DNA of 52,101 nucleotides from Flavobacteriaceae bacterium (GTDB lineage Bacteria; Bacteroidota; Bacteroidia; Flavobacteriales; Flavobacteriaceae): NCBI GenBank assembly GCA_002690085.1, contig NZDM01000002.1, positions 1 to 52,101 of the forward strand, read 5' to 3'. Shown piece by piece: positions 18,701 to 28,791 of this stretch (position 1 is its first letter; each line of letters starts with the position of its first letter). The notes under the pieces were generated by a model. It saw only the letters and a program-made list of their open reading frames with translations, ran no database searches and was not told where the DNA came from. The position numbers and the translations under genes were made by a program.

Positions 18701-21700
18701 TTGATTTTCAAAGAAGTTAGCATAGACATATACTTTGTGCCCGTCTTGAGCAGAATTAGTTGTAAGGTTAACCTTGTTTACACCACCATTAATTTCAGCA
18801 TCAGCAGCAGTACTAATAGATCCAGTAGGTGCAATGTCATCCTCTAGTTCCACAGGAATAGAAATAATTTGTGTTACGCCCGAGGAGTTACCCTGCGCAT
18901 CATTAATTCTAAAGCTTAGAACTTCGGTATCGATTCTACCGTTGTTAAGATTTTCATCGGTAAGATTGATGAACTTATAATCGGATCTATCAAGAGTTAC
19001 ATCATAACTGTACACTCTATTTGTTGATCCAGCTGGGTGTACTACACCCGTAAGATGGATAGCAAGTCCGGGGCCCAGCCCTGTTAATAAGGCGCCCCCC
19101 ATTGTTCCAACTGTATTTTCATTAACATTAATGTTAACGTTCAGTGTTTTTTCAGATGTGTCAGAAGACTTCAAGATTGCCTTTCCATTGGTCAATCCTA
19201 CAATTGATCCAAGTGTGGCAACAGGAATAACATCGTCTATCTTACTGAAAGCGATAGTTTTACTGGCTGATGCTGATTGTCCACTATTGTCTGTTACTAC
19301 CGTTGTAATAGTGTAAGAGTAAGGCGTTGAATATAGTCCCAAATCATCATAACCAATATCAGCACGGAAGGTTCCAGTTGATACTTCAACCCACGACAAT
19401 GCTGGACTTGAAGAAACTGCAATGCTTGCAATACCTCTTAGATCCTCTGCAGTAACATTGGCCTCTAGATATAACCTGTCATTACCGTTTGCCTTTCCAC
19501 TTGATGTAAACACATATGTACCGCTGTTACCAAATGATAACACGCCTCTATTACTAGAAGTAGTTCCACCAGTTAAATTATAAGTGTTAATCAATGGTAC
19601 ACTATCGTCAATTAGTTCCATCCTAGCTGTCAAAGACTGACTTCTTACATTACCAGCTACATCAGTTACCGTAGCACCAATTGTAACTGGAATAATTTGT
19701 CCAACAGGCAGACTGCTTGTAAAGTCTTCATAATCAAAAGACTTGTAATAGATGTTTTCTCCAGCAGCTGTCACGGACGCAGTAAGAGTTTCAGCTATTA
19801 TAGCCGGAGAACCATAAGTAATTGTTACTAAAGGAGGTACAGTTGTGCCATTGTCTGACCATCTAAGTTTAATAGTAGCATCCTGTGTAATGCTACTGCT
19901 ACTTTCTCTCAACGTGATAGTAGGTATTTCATTAACTTCAACAATACCTGTCATTTCAAACAAGCTGATCAATGGCTTGGTATTATCTCTAGTATCGATG
20001 TTAAATGTTGCGGTCTTAGGAGTCCCTGCAATATTAGATGTATCACGAGCATTTACTGTGGTATTAATTGCAAGCATTCCTGGTGTAACACTGCTGACAT
20101 CCTTTTGCCAAACGTAGATTCCAGCTGGAGTTCCACTTAATAACGACCAACCAGCAATATCACCTGAAATAAATGGACTTCCAGTCTTTAAACCTCCCTC
20201 ATCACTTACTTGAGCAGTGATCTTTAGTCGTGCTCTGTGAGGCTGCGATCCATTAGGATCGGTATACAAGGTAACTAGATTTCCTGCAGCAAGAAGCGAT
20301 TGACCTTCATTACCATTCGCATCTAATTCAACTGCACCAACAGCAAGTAAGGTAATTGTAGGTGGAATTACATCTGTTTTAACTACAGTAACAGTTTTAG
20401 TTATGGTTGGTGCAGAAAGACCATCGCTATCTGTTACAGACAATTGATAAGAGTCTTGTGTAGTTCCAAAGTTGTAATCATCTTCATCAATAGTGAATTG
20501 CCAAGTGTAAAGACCGCCATAAGCTTGCCCATATCCAGAACTGAAATTAGTGGCCTGAATACCGGTTGCACCATTCTTTCTAAGTAATGGTACAGGTACA
20601 GCCTTATTATCTCCAACCACAGCGCTAATTGCTAGAGAGGCTGTTTGAACATTATCGGAAATATTAGCAGTTTGGGTTAGATTATTATTAATTCTTACCT
20701 CTACATTACTGATTGTAGGAGGAACAGCATCAATTCTTTTAACAACAAATGCAACGACATCCGATAGTCGTACATTACCGTTTACATCACCCACTCTAAT
20801 TCTAACACTTCTTACATTTTCTCCATATTGGATTCCAGCGGTATCATAATTGAAAGAAAGAACGGCAGTTACAGTTGCATCCTTTCCACCATTTGAAAGA
20901 GCAGTATCTAAAGATTGAACTATTCCTGCTTGTAAATTGCCACCGTTTGCATCAACAATTTGAGTATTACCAGTATGGATACCCTCCTCATTATCTCTGA
21001 ACGATGCAGTTACAGTTACAGTTTTTGCTCCTGAAGTCTCATTTACAGTGATACTAGATGGAGATACTGCAGTTTGCGTAACAACAATTGGGTCTGTGTT
21101 GTCATTTACCTCCATATTGATTGTAGAAGCAGCTACTTGCACTTCATTATCATGCTGATCTTCAACAAGCATATTTACTGTCATACCCGCATATTGACTG
21201 TAGTTACCTCCAGTAAGAGCAAGAACCATACTTGCTGTGTAATTAACTACTGCTGTGACAGAATTATTACTATTACTTTCAACAGTGTAAGGTACCGGCA
21301 AACCATTAAGACGTACACTTGTCAAAACGATTGGTGTAGATCTCTCAATAGCAGTCAAAATATACTTTAATGATACAGCACCAACTTCCGACTGGATAGT
21401 AATGTTAGAATTGTTAGTTAAAACACTGTTATCCATCTTCTTAGTTACAATCATACATCTTGGAGGAGAATTATCAATAAGCTGAGCAGTTGCTACCTTT
21501 GTTTCATTTGCCGCAATTCCAAGAATTGGTGTAGCAGTGATCTGGAAAGAATAGTTTGTTGGTGATGCATTCACAATAAGTTGATCTGCTGAAACTGTTT
21601 TCCGCCAAATGTAATGACCACTGACAGCAGAAACAAGCGATAGCATTTGATTTGTTTGCTGAATTACACCAGTATTGAAGGTAACTTTTGCAACTACACT

Positions 21701-24700
21701 AGAAAGTCCTGATCCTACATCGCTTACATCAGCTTCTAGCTGAATAACTTGATCAGGTGGGTCGGATGAACCATTGTGATCATGATTCAATACAACATTA
21801 TTTGCAGTTACATTAGAAATAGTGGGTGGTGAGTAGTCATTTAGTACTACAGGCAAAGATTTCACATAATTAGAACTATTCCCTGCTGAATCAGTTGCAA
21901 CAACAGTAATACTCATTATAAAGTTTTGATTGTTAGCATGAAGACCAACAGCTGATGGATTAAATGTCAATGGAATAGTGAAAGGTCCACTACCTGTAGT
22001 TGCTCCCTTTGTAACAGGTACACCACCACCCACATTAGCAACTACCGAACTAATACTAGAATGTGCATCATTTACTGTGACTATAGCATTAAGTACTACA
22101 GGAGTTGTAGATGCAATATTTAATGGTAAAGATACCATTTCAAGATTTGTACTTGCCATCTTCAATTGAACAGCACTAATAATTGGACTAGTTCCATCCT
22201 CTTTGGAAATAGTAATCTGTGGAAAACTGCTAGTTGATTTATTACCCGCTGAGTCAGTAACTTCAATGGTCCAATTTTCAATTGTATCTCCTAGTGAGAA
22301 TTGATCAGCATCATAGACAACAGAAGTAGAGTAAACTCTTTCGAATCTATTATCTGCAACAGTAATCAAGTTCTTGGTAATTCCACCCTTTTTGGCTACT
22401 ACAGTTGCACCACTATGGTCATCATCTCTAATTGTTACAACCATATGATTTGTAATAGGTGTAGTATCTTCTGTATTGAGGTCAATTTGTGTATAAGTAA
22501 CACTTCTGCTAACAATATTTGGATTAACAACATCTATGGCAGACACTGTAATATTCTGACTTCCGCTATGTGAAACATTACCTTGATTATCTGTAGCAGT
22601 AGCTCTTACACCGGTTAATGACAATGTAGATGGATGATTATTGTTCCAAATATCAGCCCATACATATGTACGTTTAAAATAATAAAACAATGTGCCACTT
22701 TCGGTACCTGTACCGTCAGCAGAATAACCATTATTCATAACTACTGATGCAATGCCAGATTGACTATCAGACGCAGCCACTTTAATTTGATGTGTATAGG
22801 TGGTAGACGATTGCGATACGGTAATACTATTTAATGATCCAGATCTAGCTTGAAGAGCACCAATTGTTGGTGCAATACCATCAATTCTGTTGATAACAAT
22901 TGGAGCTGTGGCAATAGTGGTGTTACCCCTATGATCACTTACTGATAACGTAAGAGTAAAGTCACTATTTCCATATGGAGAACCACCATAAGCTTGAGAA
23001 CCAAGTGATCCATAAATAAACTGTGGTGCATGGAATCTCATATTAATTTTATAACCACCTTCAATTCCAGCATCATTAGTTACGGTTAAACCATTTGGTG
23101 AAGCATCATTCTCATTATAACCACCATTTGCAGATAAGAATGTTAAATATCCTGGATCATTGTTTTCTCTCAAGGTTAAAGACCAACTATTACTATCAAG
23201 GCCTGTCTGACTATCAGCAGCAAGTATCTTGATTTCAATGGCCTCAGTAAATCCACTGTTGCTATCTCCATTAACTCTATCAGTTATATCTATTGGATTA
23301 GAACTAGACACGTCTGAACCATTAACCTTAACCGATGAAATTATCATAGATGGTGCAATCACATCGTCTCTAATCAATTGTGCAGTTACTGTATGTTGTT
23401 TATAATTTGTGTAAGGCGCACCTTGATTATCTGCAACCTGCATTACAAAGTCTTCAGTAAATACTACGCTACCATTGTTACTCCATAAATCAAACCAACG
23501 CAAATCATTGTAGTTCCATGTAAATACAAATGTAAACTGACCTGTTGATGGGTTATATGAAGTAGGAGACATAGTGTTTCCGGCTGCAATTGTTCCATTG
23601 CTGGATGAAATAATCTTCAACGATGATGCATCAATACCTGTTCCAGTATCAATTACTTTTCCAGAAATAATGATACCTGCACTTTGTGTATTTGAGTCTA
23701 GTCTGGTTTTTCCACCATCATTACTGCTAATAAGTACATCAACAAACTCTGGATCGGTTAGATCAGCACTAAATCTTGATATTACAAAACTATCTGATGC
23801 TGAATCAGATCTTCCTGCTGAATCTGTTGCAGTTAGAGTCACTGACTGACTTCCACTTACTCCACTTGCATGAGTAAAGTTCTTTGATAAAGTCACAGTT
23901 CCACCATTTTTACTAACTCCCCAACCAGATGTTGCGGATAAGCTGAGATTTCCAGCTGACGTTACATCATCACTTATGGAAAATGTGGCAGTTACAGTTC
24001 TACTTGTATTAGTAGTATTGTTTAGTGTAAAGTCAGGAATGGAACCTGTTTTTGTGACAACGGGATCGATATTATCAATTACCTTTACTGTAAATGAAAT
24101 GGAAGTTACTTGAGATAAATTAGGAACTGAATCTCGTGCAATAATATTGTAACTCAAAGTTTCGGTTTGATTATGGCCCAAAGCAGATGCTTTCACAATA
24201 ATAGGTAGCGTATAAGTGGTTCCACTTCTACTGACGCCTTGTACAACTGTAGCTTGAGCGACAGGACCATTAGAAGTTTTGGTTACCACAACCTGATTTC
24301 CAGGAATAACCTCTGCAGTATCAGTTACCGTAAATGTAACATTTACAGATTGCTCACGATTATTGCTCGAGTAGACATTTACATTACTTAAGTATGAAAC
24401 GTTAGAAATTACAGGCGCAACATTATCAATGATTGGAATATCAATTGGAATCTGGATGCTAGATGAGTTTCCAGCATTATCTTCAACAATAACAACACCA
24501 TGAATTGATTCTAATCCAACAACACCAGTGTTACCTACTACAGCATCAAACTCCCACTCATTTGCATTTCCAGTAGGATTGAACTGGGTTGTAGCAGTTC
24601 CCTCCAATCTATCATCATCTGAAGGTGCCAATCCAATGAAACGGAATGAATTAGCATTAATTCCACTGTGAGCATCAGTTGCTCTAATAACGACCTTTGA

Positions 24701-27700
24701 AGAAGAGCTAGAAGGACCACTTTGATTTAATGAGAAACTAGGTGCTTGTACAAGAGTAAGTACGGGTGGAGTAGCATCTGCGACTCTTACATAGTAAGCG
24801 ACATATCTATATGCTGACATATGGCCATTAACATCCGCAATTCTAATTCTAAATCGTTCGTAGACGTAAGAATTGTTTGCGGTATAATCAGATGGTCTTG
24901 TTGTTACGTTAAATGAGATATTACCAGAGCTGTATGATGCTCCCGAAACGCTTCCACTACCATTAACTCTTGTAACTTCAAGACTGCTAGAATTAATTCC
25001 ACTTGCATCTGAAACGCTGATTGTAATTCCTCTAACGTGATCACTACTAGTAGTGTCTAGACTTAAGTTACCAGGAGAAGCTGTTCCAAGAGAAGGAGCA
25101 ACATCATCTGTCAATTTTGCTCTTACAGTAACATTTTGGCTCTTAGGATTTCCTGCTCCGTCATTTACAGTAATAGTAATTGTTCCAACATTTTGATATC
25201 CAGCATAATGAGTAAATGCACTTCTTTGAACTGTAATAGGCACAGTATAATTGAGACCACCAGCATGAGACACTGAGCCTGCTAGTGCGCCCGAAACAGT
25301 TGGTGCATTAGGACCAACGCCGCTATCGGCAACTGAAAATGAATGGGTCACAGTTTTACTACTTTGACTATTAGATTGAACAAAATCAACACTAATTGTT
25401 GATGCAGAAGAGATTGTTGGTGCAACATCATCATCATACTTCACAGTAAAGGAAACATCCTTAAAGTTAGATTGATTTGATGTATCATAGGCTGTTACTC
25501 TTACTGATTCAGTTTGTGATGATTCCAAAGAATAATCTGACTTATCAAATGTTACAGTAAACTGCAAATCATCACTAGTAGAACTAATATTGTTTAATCC
25601 ACTTATAGAGCACTTAGCTGAACCAAGAGTTTGAACGGAAAATGTATTCAATTGTATCTCATCAGAAACAGGAATGGTAACCACGCGGCTAATGCTGTTT
25701 GTTCCACTTGAAAGTAAGAATGCTGCGGTGCTTCCTCCACTGATACTTGTCGTGCCAAAAACAGGTCCCTTATTATCAACATAACTTCCAGCTAATGCTA
25801 CAGTCTTAGCAATTGCTGCATTTCCTGCTGAATCACTAACATTAATTACAACAGTGGCTCCATGATCACTAGTTAAACCGGCTCTAGTTAGTGTAATTGG
25901 AACAGTATAGTTATTTCCTGATCTATTTACACTACCAATCGAAACTTGAGCACTAGATGTAGTAATCGACGCAGAATTAAGACTTGAATGGGCATCTGAA
26001 CAACTGAAAGTAAGATTTCGAGTAATACTTGTAGTGCTAAAACTAGATGTAGTAAAGTCAAATCTTCCGCTCATTTGAGCATTGTTAATGCTAGGTCGGG
26101 TTGTATCTTTATGAGTACCATAATGTGTTGTTGTTAAAGACGATGAGTTGTCATAATTATCTTCAACCGTGACTCTAGTAAATCCAAAATCAGTTGATGA
26201 AGTATGAATACTTTTACCACTTCTTGGCACAGTGACAGTATACCTATAGGTATTTCCACTTACATGAGAAACTCCACTAGTAGTAATATAGGTGTTTGGC
26301 TCAATATATACTGAAAAACTATTAGTATCAATAGAATTATGAGCATCAGATACTGTAAAATCAACATTTCTAGAAATACTGCTTGAACCAGTGGTTGTAA
26401 AGTGATAGTCAGTAATACTTGATGGTCCTGAAATAGAAGGACCAGTGTTATCGATTCTACGCACATAACCAGTCCAATCTTCAGATACTGATCTACCAGC
26501 ATTATCTGTAATAGTCATTGTCACAGTCTGTGAAACATAGCTTGAGTTGGCCGATAGAACACTTGCAGAAAGCGGGATTGTAAAGCTAAGGTTTCCGCCA
26601 CTTAAGCTAACACTTGTTGGTGAACTCCAGTTGCTAGAACCAGATTTTTTAACTACAGTGCCAGATGCAATACCAGAGTGCGCATCTGCAACAGGGACAG
26701 TTACACTCATATTAGCAGTAGCACTATTACCTTGAGAAGTGTAAAATGTGTGATACTTAGCTGCTGGAGCATTGAAATATGGATTGACATTATCAATGTA
26801 TCTTAAACTTACACCTACATCATGCGTACGCTGATTTCCACCTGCATCACTTACTAACAATCTAATCAATGAGCCTCGTGTTGTATAAGAGCTACCAAAC
26901 CCAACTGATCTAACAATAACATAAGATGTTTTGTATTGAGCACCGTTTTCACTTGTAGAATTAGTAGATCCAACACTGCTAATATAACTGCTAGAACCGA
27001 TCTTTGATGCCGATGCAGAAGAAATTGAAGAATGCGAGTCAGATGCTGACCACCATACATAACCAGTTTGAGTTGTGGTTCCAGACGAACTTGAGTAGAA
27101 CGTGTGACTGGACACATTTTGTACCGAAATACTTGGAGACACATTATCGTTATTTGCAAAAGAAAACTGGAAATTACTTGATGTTCCTTGATTACCGTGT
27201 GTATCTCTCACCTTTGCACGGAAAGTTTCAGTGGAACTTGATTCAACACTAATACTTGATTGAGATACATTCCAGCGCCCACTATACGTATTACCACTCC
27301 AAGAACCATGACTCCAATAACCTTTTCCGCCAACTTTTTCAATTTGAATTGATCCGGTATCAATATTAGAATGATCAGACCAAGCAAACGATACACTTTT
27401 ATAAGAGGTCTGAGATGTACCGTTTGAAGTATTAAATGTGATAGTGCTAGTATTACCACTTACAGATGCAGTAGGTGCACTATTATCATAACGATTAAGT
27501 GTGAAACTAGCAGTAGCCGATCCAATATTACCGGATGAATCTGTAGCGCGGATTGTGTAAGTATAACTTGCACTACCTCCTAAGGATGCATTACTAGCGG
27601 GAACAGACACAGCTTGAGAATAATTACCGCTTCCATGATTAGTTAATGTTCCTAATGTATTGGTTGCAGTTGAATTATTACCTGTTACAGTAACCGAACT

Positions 27701-28693
27701 AATTGAAGAATGGGCATCAGTCACTTTAAAACCAATAGAATAATTAGTTGTATTATTGTGAGTGTTATTTGAAGTATAAAGATTTACAGTTTTACTTGAA
27801 TTACTAGTAACACTAATAGAAGGTGCAGTGGTGTCTGATAGAGAGATTGATCCATATAAGATTGTACCAAACGTGGTTGTACCTACACCATTTCTGGCCG
27901 AAAACGAAACAGAAACACTAGTGTTAGATGCTGCAACAGTGCCATTAATAGTTAATGTGTAAATATATCTTGTAATGCCACTACCGATTGAAACAGATGT
28001 AGTAGAGACGAGACTACCTACCGATGCAGACGCAGAAACATTTGATATACCGGACTGTAGATCTCTTACATCCCAATACATAACTCTACTGACAGTTGAT
28101 CCAGAGCCAGAGCCAGCTGGAAGCGTAAATGTATTACCATCTGTCCATGCTGCTGAAATGTGCTCAGGGCCACTTGAATCAATATTGTTAGTAATTTGAC
28201 AAGAAACACTAAAAAAGTTTGTATGAATTGTACCTGTTGGACTTCTCACCTGAGTGTACATTATAAAACTTTCATTTTGTCCATAACTTGGTACTTCATT
28301 ATCTCCCAAAACAATTGGAATTGTTGTAGAGGAGATGTATGAACTAGTGTTTAATGAGACCCAGCTTGAGGATCTCCATCCTGACTTATTGGTATATGCA
28401 CGCGCAGTCCAACCACTCCCTAGAAGACTAGCTTCTTCGAGTGTGACAGACACATTTGTGGTTGGATCTGTGCCAGTTAAACTAGACAGGATAAGGTGGT
28501 TGTTCGAAGGACTCCAGGACATTCCAACAAAGAGGGGTGTTGCCTCGGCTGGAGGTGGAATAATAGTGCCCCCACCTGGACCGCCGATGCTGCCGCCGCC
28601 ATCGTCGATGACGCCGGGCCCATCATCAATGATGAGGTCGTCACCTGGAAAACCGCCGCCGCCGCCGGGTTCGCGAATCGGAAAACGAAACAT
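12779..28693 (-). CDS. Giant (about 5304 aa) Ig/cadherin-like tandem-repeat protein, putative virion surface/adhesin
   Basis: Single uninterrupted ORF; first ATG at 28691..28693 (MFRFPIREPGGGGG); about 36 D-x(2-4)-P-x-I/V linkers at ~130-150 aa spacing with recurring VSD..S.I....V...GN.Y...V and V.D.AGN motifs. Confidence 0.9.
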   Translation of the reverse strand: MFRFPIREPGGGGGFPGDDLIIDDGPGVIDDGGGSIGGPGGGTIIPPPAEATPLFVGMSWSPSNNHLILSSLTGTDPTTNVSVTLEEASLLGSGWTARAYTNKSGWRSSSWVSLNTSSYISSTTIPIVLGDNEVPSYGQNESFIMYTQVRSPTGTIHTNFFSVSCQITNNIDSSGPEHISAAWTDGNTFTLPAGSGSGSTVSRVMYWDVRDLQSGISNVSASASVGSLVSTTSVSIGSGITRYIYTLTINGTVAASNTSVSVSFSARNGVGTTTFGTILYGSISLSDTTAPSISVTSNSSKTVNLYTSNNTHNNTTNYSIGFKVTDAHSSISSVTVTGNNSTATNTLGTLTNHGSGNYSQAVSVPASNASLGGSASYTYTIRATDSSGNIGSATASFTLNRYDNSAPTASVSGNTSTITFNTSNGTSQTSYKSVSFAWSDHSNIDTGSIQIEKVGGKGYWSHGSWSGNTYSGRWNVSQSSISVESSSTETFRAKVRDTHGNQGTSSNFQFSFANNDNVSPSISVQNVSSHTFYSSSSGTTTQTGYVWWSASDSHSSISSASASKIGSSSYISSVGSTNSTSENGAQYKTSYVIVRSVGFGSSYTTRGSLIRLLVSDAGGNQRTHDVGVSLRYIDNVNPYFNAPAAKYHTFYTSQGNSATANMSVTVPVADAHSGIASGTVVKKSGSSNWSSPTSVSLSGGNLSFTIPLSASVLSANSSYVSQTVTMTITDNAGRSVSEDWTGYVRRIDNTGPSISGPSSITDYHFTTTGSSSISRNVDFTVSDAHNSIDTNSFSVYIEPNTYITTSGVSHVSGNTYRYTVTVPRSGKSIHTSSTDFGFTRVTVEDNYDNSSSLTTTHYGTHKDTTRPSINNAQMSGRFDFTTSSFSTTSITRNLTFSCSDAHSSLNSASITTSSAQVSIGSVNRSGNNYTVPITLTRAGLTSDHGATVVINVSDSAGNAAIAKTVALAGSYVDNKGPVFGTTSISGGSTAAFLLSSGTNSISRVVTIPVSDEIQLNTFSVQTLGSAKCSISGLNNISSTSDDLQFTVTFDKSDYSLESSQTESVRVTAYDTSNQSNFKDVSFTVKYDDDVAPTISSASTISVDFVQSNSQSSKTVTHSFSVADSGVGPNAPTVSGALAGSVSHAGGLNYTVPITVQRSAFTHYAGYQNVGTITITVNDGAGNPKSQNVTVRAKLTDDVAPSLGTASPGNLSLDTTSSDHVRGITISVSDASGINSSSLEVTRVNGSGSVSGASYSSGNISFNVTTRPSDYTANNSYVYERFRIRIADVNGHMSAYRYVAYYVRVADATPPVLTLVQAPSFSLNQSGPSSSSSKVVIRATDAHSGINANSFRFIGLAPSDDDRLEGTATTQFNPTGNANEWEFDAVVGNTGVVGLESIHGVVIVEDNAGNSSSIQIPIDIPIIDNVAPVISNVSYLSNVNVYSSNNREQSVNVTFTVTDTAEVIPGNQVVVTKTSNGPVAQATVVQGVSRSGTTYTLPIIVKASALGHNQTETLSYNIIARDSVPNLSQVTSISFTVKVIDNIDPVVTKTGSIPDFTLNNTTNTSRTVTATFSISDDVTSAGNLSLSATSGWGVSKNGGTVTLSKNFTHASGVSGSQSVTLTATDSAGRSDSASDSFVISRFSADLTDPEFVDVLISSNDGGKTRLDSNTQSAGIIISGKVIDTGTGIDASSLKIISSSNGTIAAGNTMSPTSYNPSTGQFTFVFTWNYNDLRWFDLWSNNGSVVFTEDFVMQVADNQGAPYTNYKQHTVTAQLIRDDVIAPSMIISSVKVNGSDVSSSNPIDITDRVNGDSNSGFTEAIEIKILAADSQTGLDSNSWSLTLRENNDPGYLTFLSANGGYNENDASPNGLTVTNDAGIEGGYKINMRFHAPQFIYGSLGSQAYGGSPYGNSDFTLTLSVSDHRGNTTIATAPIVINRIDGIAPTIGALQARSGSLNSITVSQSSTTYTHQIKVAASDSQSGIASVVMNNGYSADGTGTESGTLFYYFKRTYVWADIWNNNHPSTLSLTGVRATATDNQGNVSHSGSQNITVSAIDVVNPNIVSRSVTYTQIDLNTEDTTPITNHMVVTIRDDDHSGATVVAKKGGITKNLITVADNRFERVYSTSVVYDADQFSLGDTIENWTIEVTDSAGNKSTSSFPQITISKEDGTSPIISAVQLKMASTNLEMVSLPLNIASTTPVVLNAIVTVNDAHSSISSVVANVGGGVPVTKGATTGSGPFTIPLTFNPSAVGLHANNQNFIMSITVVATDSAGNSSNYVKSLPVVLNDYSPPTISNVTANNVVLNHDHNGSSDPPDQVIQLEADVSDVGSGLSSVVAKVTFNTGVIQQTNQMLSLVSAVSGHYIWRKTVSADQLIVNASPTNYSFQITATPILGIAANETKVATAQLIDNSPPRCMIVTKKMDNSVLTNNSNITIQSEVGAVSLKYILTAIERSTPIVLTSVRLNGLPVPYTVESNSNNSVTAVVNYTASMVLALTGGNYSQYAGMTVNMLVEDQHDNEVQVAASTINMEVNDNTDPIVVTQTAVSPSSITVNETSGAKTVTVTASFRDNEEGIHTGNTQIVDANGGNLQAGIVQSLDTALSNGGKDATVTAVLSFNYDTAGIQYGENVRSVRIRVGDVNGNVRLSDVVAFVVKRIDAVPPTISNVEVRINNNLTQTANISDNVQTASLAISAVVGDNKAVPVPLLRKNGATGIQATNFSSGYGQAYGGLYTWQFTIDEDDYNFGTTQDSYQLSVTDSDGLSAPTITKTVTVVKTDVIPPTITLLAVGAVELDANGNEGQSLLAAGNLVTLYTDPNGSQPHRARLKITAQVSDEGGLKTGSPFISGDIAGWSLLSGTPAGIYVWQKDVSSVTPGMLAINTTVNARDTSNIAGTPKTATFNIDTRDNTKPLISLFEMTGIVEVNEIPTITLRESSSSITQDATIKLRWSDNGTTVPPLVTITYGSPAIIAETLTASVTAAGENIYYKSFDYEDFTSSLPVGQIIPVTIGATVTDVAGNVRSQSLTARMELIDDSVPLINTYNLTGGTTSSNRGVLSFGNSGTYVFTSSGKANGNDRLYLEANVTAEDLRGIASIAVSSSPALSWVEVSTGTFRADIGYDDLGLYSTPYSYTITTVVTDNSGQSASASKTIAFSKIDDVIPVATLGSIVGLTNGKAILKSSDTSEKTLNVNINVNENTVGTMGGALLTGLGPGLAIHLTGVVHPAGSTNRVYSYDVTLDRSDYKFINLTDENLNNGRIDTEVLSFRINDAQGNSSGVTQIISIPVELEDDIAPTGSISTAADAEINGGVNKVNLTTNSAQDGHKVYVYANFFENQTDIDPATIGIVSGSAHLTFNKSYDSVLKRATFNATVTSAFYSSLTQYDSYENKTFTVTGKDYADNSVTMSISIGFKRSDVLPPVINNFSLSDTSIIHLDEHISEEQKSIEVILSASVSDERGLSDQYVTYTKNGVLQPVRLPSVFQGPWSNLTFVSVKPDPFDPNASDDVYVFTLHSVDLNNQETTANATLTVEYDDINNPIIHNANFYENNSVITQKLISTNGHASQYGISETVQFKARLSDLGDDITQLTVALDENGLFSNAAISNISRVANEVIGGHNYAVFDVILTTGVSWGSSLQPITVLLTVTDRRGNSVNLTRNLNIAIADESPPVISSLSLQCFGSSGNNLVASGNPSHKAGNVRGELIVYDESGLDISSASLVSSDGRVFSNIGNQPSGTIDGRNATKITFNLAVNYDDPQFNLGANTLTATANIDDTAGQAATPVTSSCTIDKLDQLSPQILGLAFVEDNVTSVKDGAWAMYKIQGTGNANMQGQKSLSSWIVIDTTIPTSTANQVLLSVGGQEDEQTLIMAIKNHRFTVHAGLNKDETVRNKSALMSWDMRDGASSNPLHQFRGSTESVELALLVRLDIGVIMLYANGRLIAAEQAKERSFVAYGGSTPTLSVGNADPVASNRSVHADISGAWQGTISAFNIYDWSSGGSNKVAHESSVVVANVSDSKATANGKVVFANLDNEQTTLSFKENNVNSIDHVSTFANVSTFNKNIAYDQNLGDNTQDISYQASSTQNSNPHSSVPGAPNQYNDSETLTIRKVNTDEESPVINDLVITHETANGGPKILGASDIVTLGSSSTESILVTIAATDNAASGVADTESFSITVGGTTLSTTKLAGSGLQHRLVLDWETLNGISGPGHGDYTLAISAKVVDHAGNKSLAKNENLTIRAVDQEAPEITGAVFHTGGLVRTGDLEDNNLVINVSVSSASPSAEVDMTVRYTDNSHHLNGSAVSINPVGSVYAGGPGIWTGTTHAPRGFTVISSNALLGVYEARMKRTFVYSELSSKGSNQYRMDGLNQEGWTVTVTDGNNQSHSKNFTINVTVVDDVNPGVPSVSLSPATFVLNPGDQQHVVATITTADDNGIEVSGVELLSSMHSAGANDIAVLVGNAAILDATPANPHPANKKVFTAAFTVDYSDVTGTHSIAKEYKIGAKITDLANNSSLILDGARLVIEREDTEAPEIVYTKRYHYSANYNTYPALALNSGTYNVVNVSNTISQPDLRFTITDNDALNPATIKMHQSLPIEAISTNPALAVPAGGVYSGATEIAMNVVGGVYQPANPVSFNPASFSKFHRNGDGHSYYVWVRVQAEDMAQNKTELHIPFKVNKVDTADPSAVVSVNTTQRNGANEVNGVASGFVTHVANSIVRANLRSDSTHAVVQVRVVASDNDTVKAVGTAPTGSVIQASATGPVMIGGVSTYTIERVYAFNDNDHLGDRFIEDFNVIIEDETGNTRAHRIPVHINGQDVIAPSISITMTTEGNNGSTELKYPGDNLTIVVRAEITDAGSDVNVGTVQLVGASGYSSLGLVNGKYEWRKTVTWSNSVQLPLIVTESVSVQAEDNDGNARIVNGSLDYSMTSNLNMSLNAGRIYLEEDGAYGLITEASKAINPNTTYNVKFEWVIQDPNNLLAPNNSDVVITGASAPSLVGNVTKSGTAGLQTYTAIVAIDTNNMTKGQNNSISVQLTARDPYTQTRSYTLTQQFFVWDYETIDENNDYYIMYAANINPSITKLTDSNNQIKGYKMLAKSTAFSNVNPVQVNYPTGQVKVEARPFEIIKYAAGSNDVVESTESFKVEADVYADSNGTVDAEVILEDKTVTISYADDFTLAQLIYSNMDSSELTYQPPIDAATPDILSRTYGPQRLLGNPIINAVISARVVDQGLHSSSPPSVGIVDLQEITSSLDQIALRNGTFGQNDIMQEGDLLVLSGTAPYERKVTDIHGVEHTLVANQPMKLLLRQTTGAGII
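16735..17300 (-). other. LamG/concanavalin-like domain inserted between Ig-like repeats
   Basis: DGAWAMYKIQGTGNANMQGQKSLSSWIVIDT...VELALLVRLDIGVIMLYANGRLIAAEQ...GAWQGTISAFNIYDWSS differs from the flanking repeats and resembles LamG-type domains. Confidence 0.6.
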
Positions 28694-28791
28694 TATAATT
28701 ATAGGATAGACAATAAAACTAACCAACAAAACTATTTATTACCAAAAAGGTAGTAATAAATAATTTATGATTTAATTTTGATTAGATTTGC

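Noticed and set aside
12779-28729. Many short ORFs inside and antisense to the giant gene (e.g. 13602..13808, 15840..16049, 19845..20117, 27975..28199, 28335..28709)
   Set aside because: They mirror the repeat-protein codons, have no recognisable domains and no independent upstream signals.
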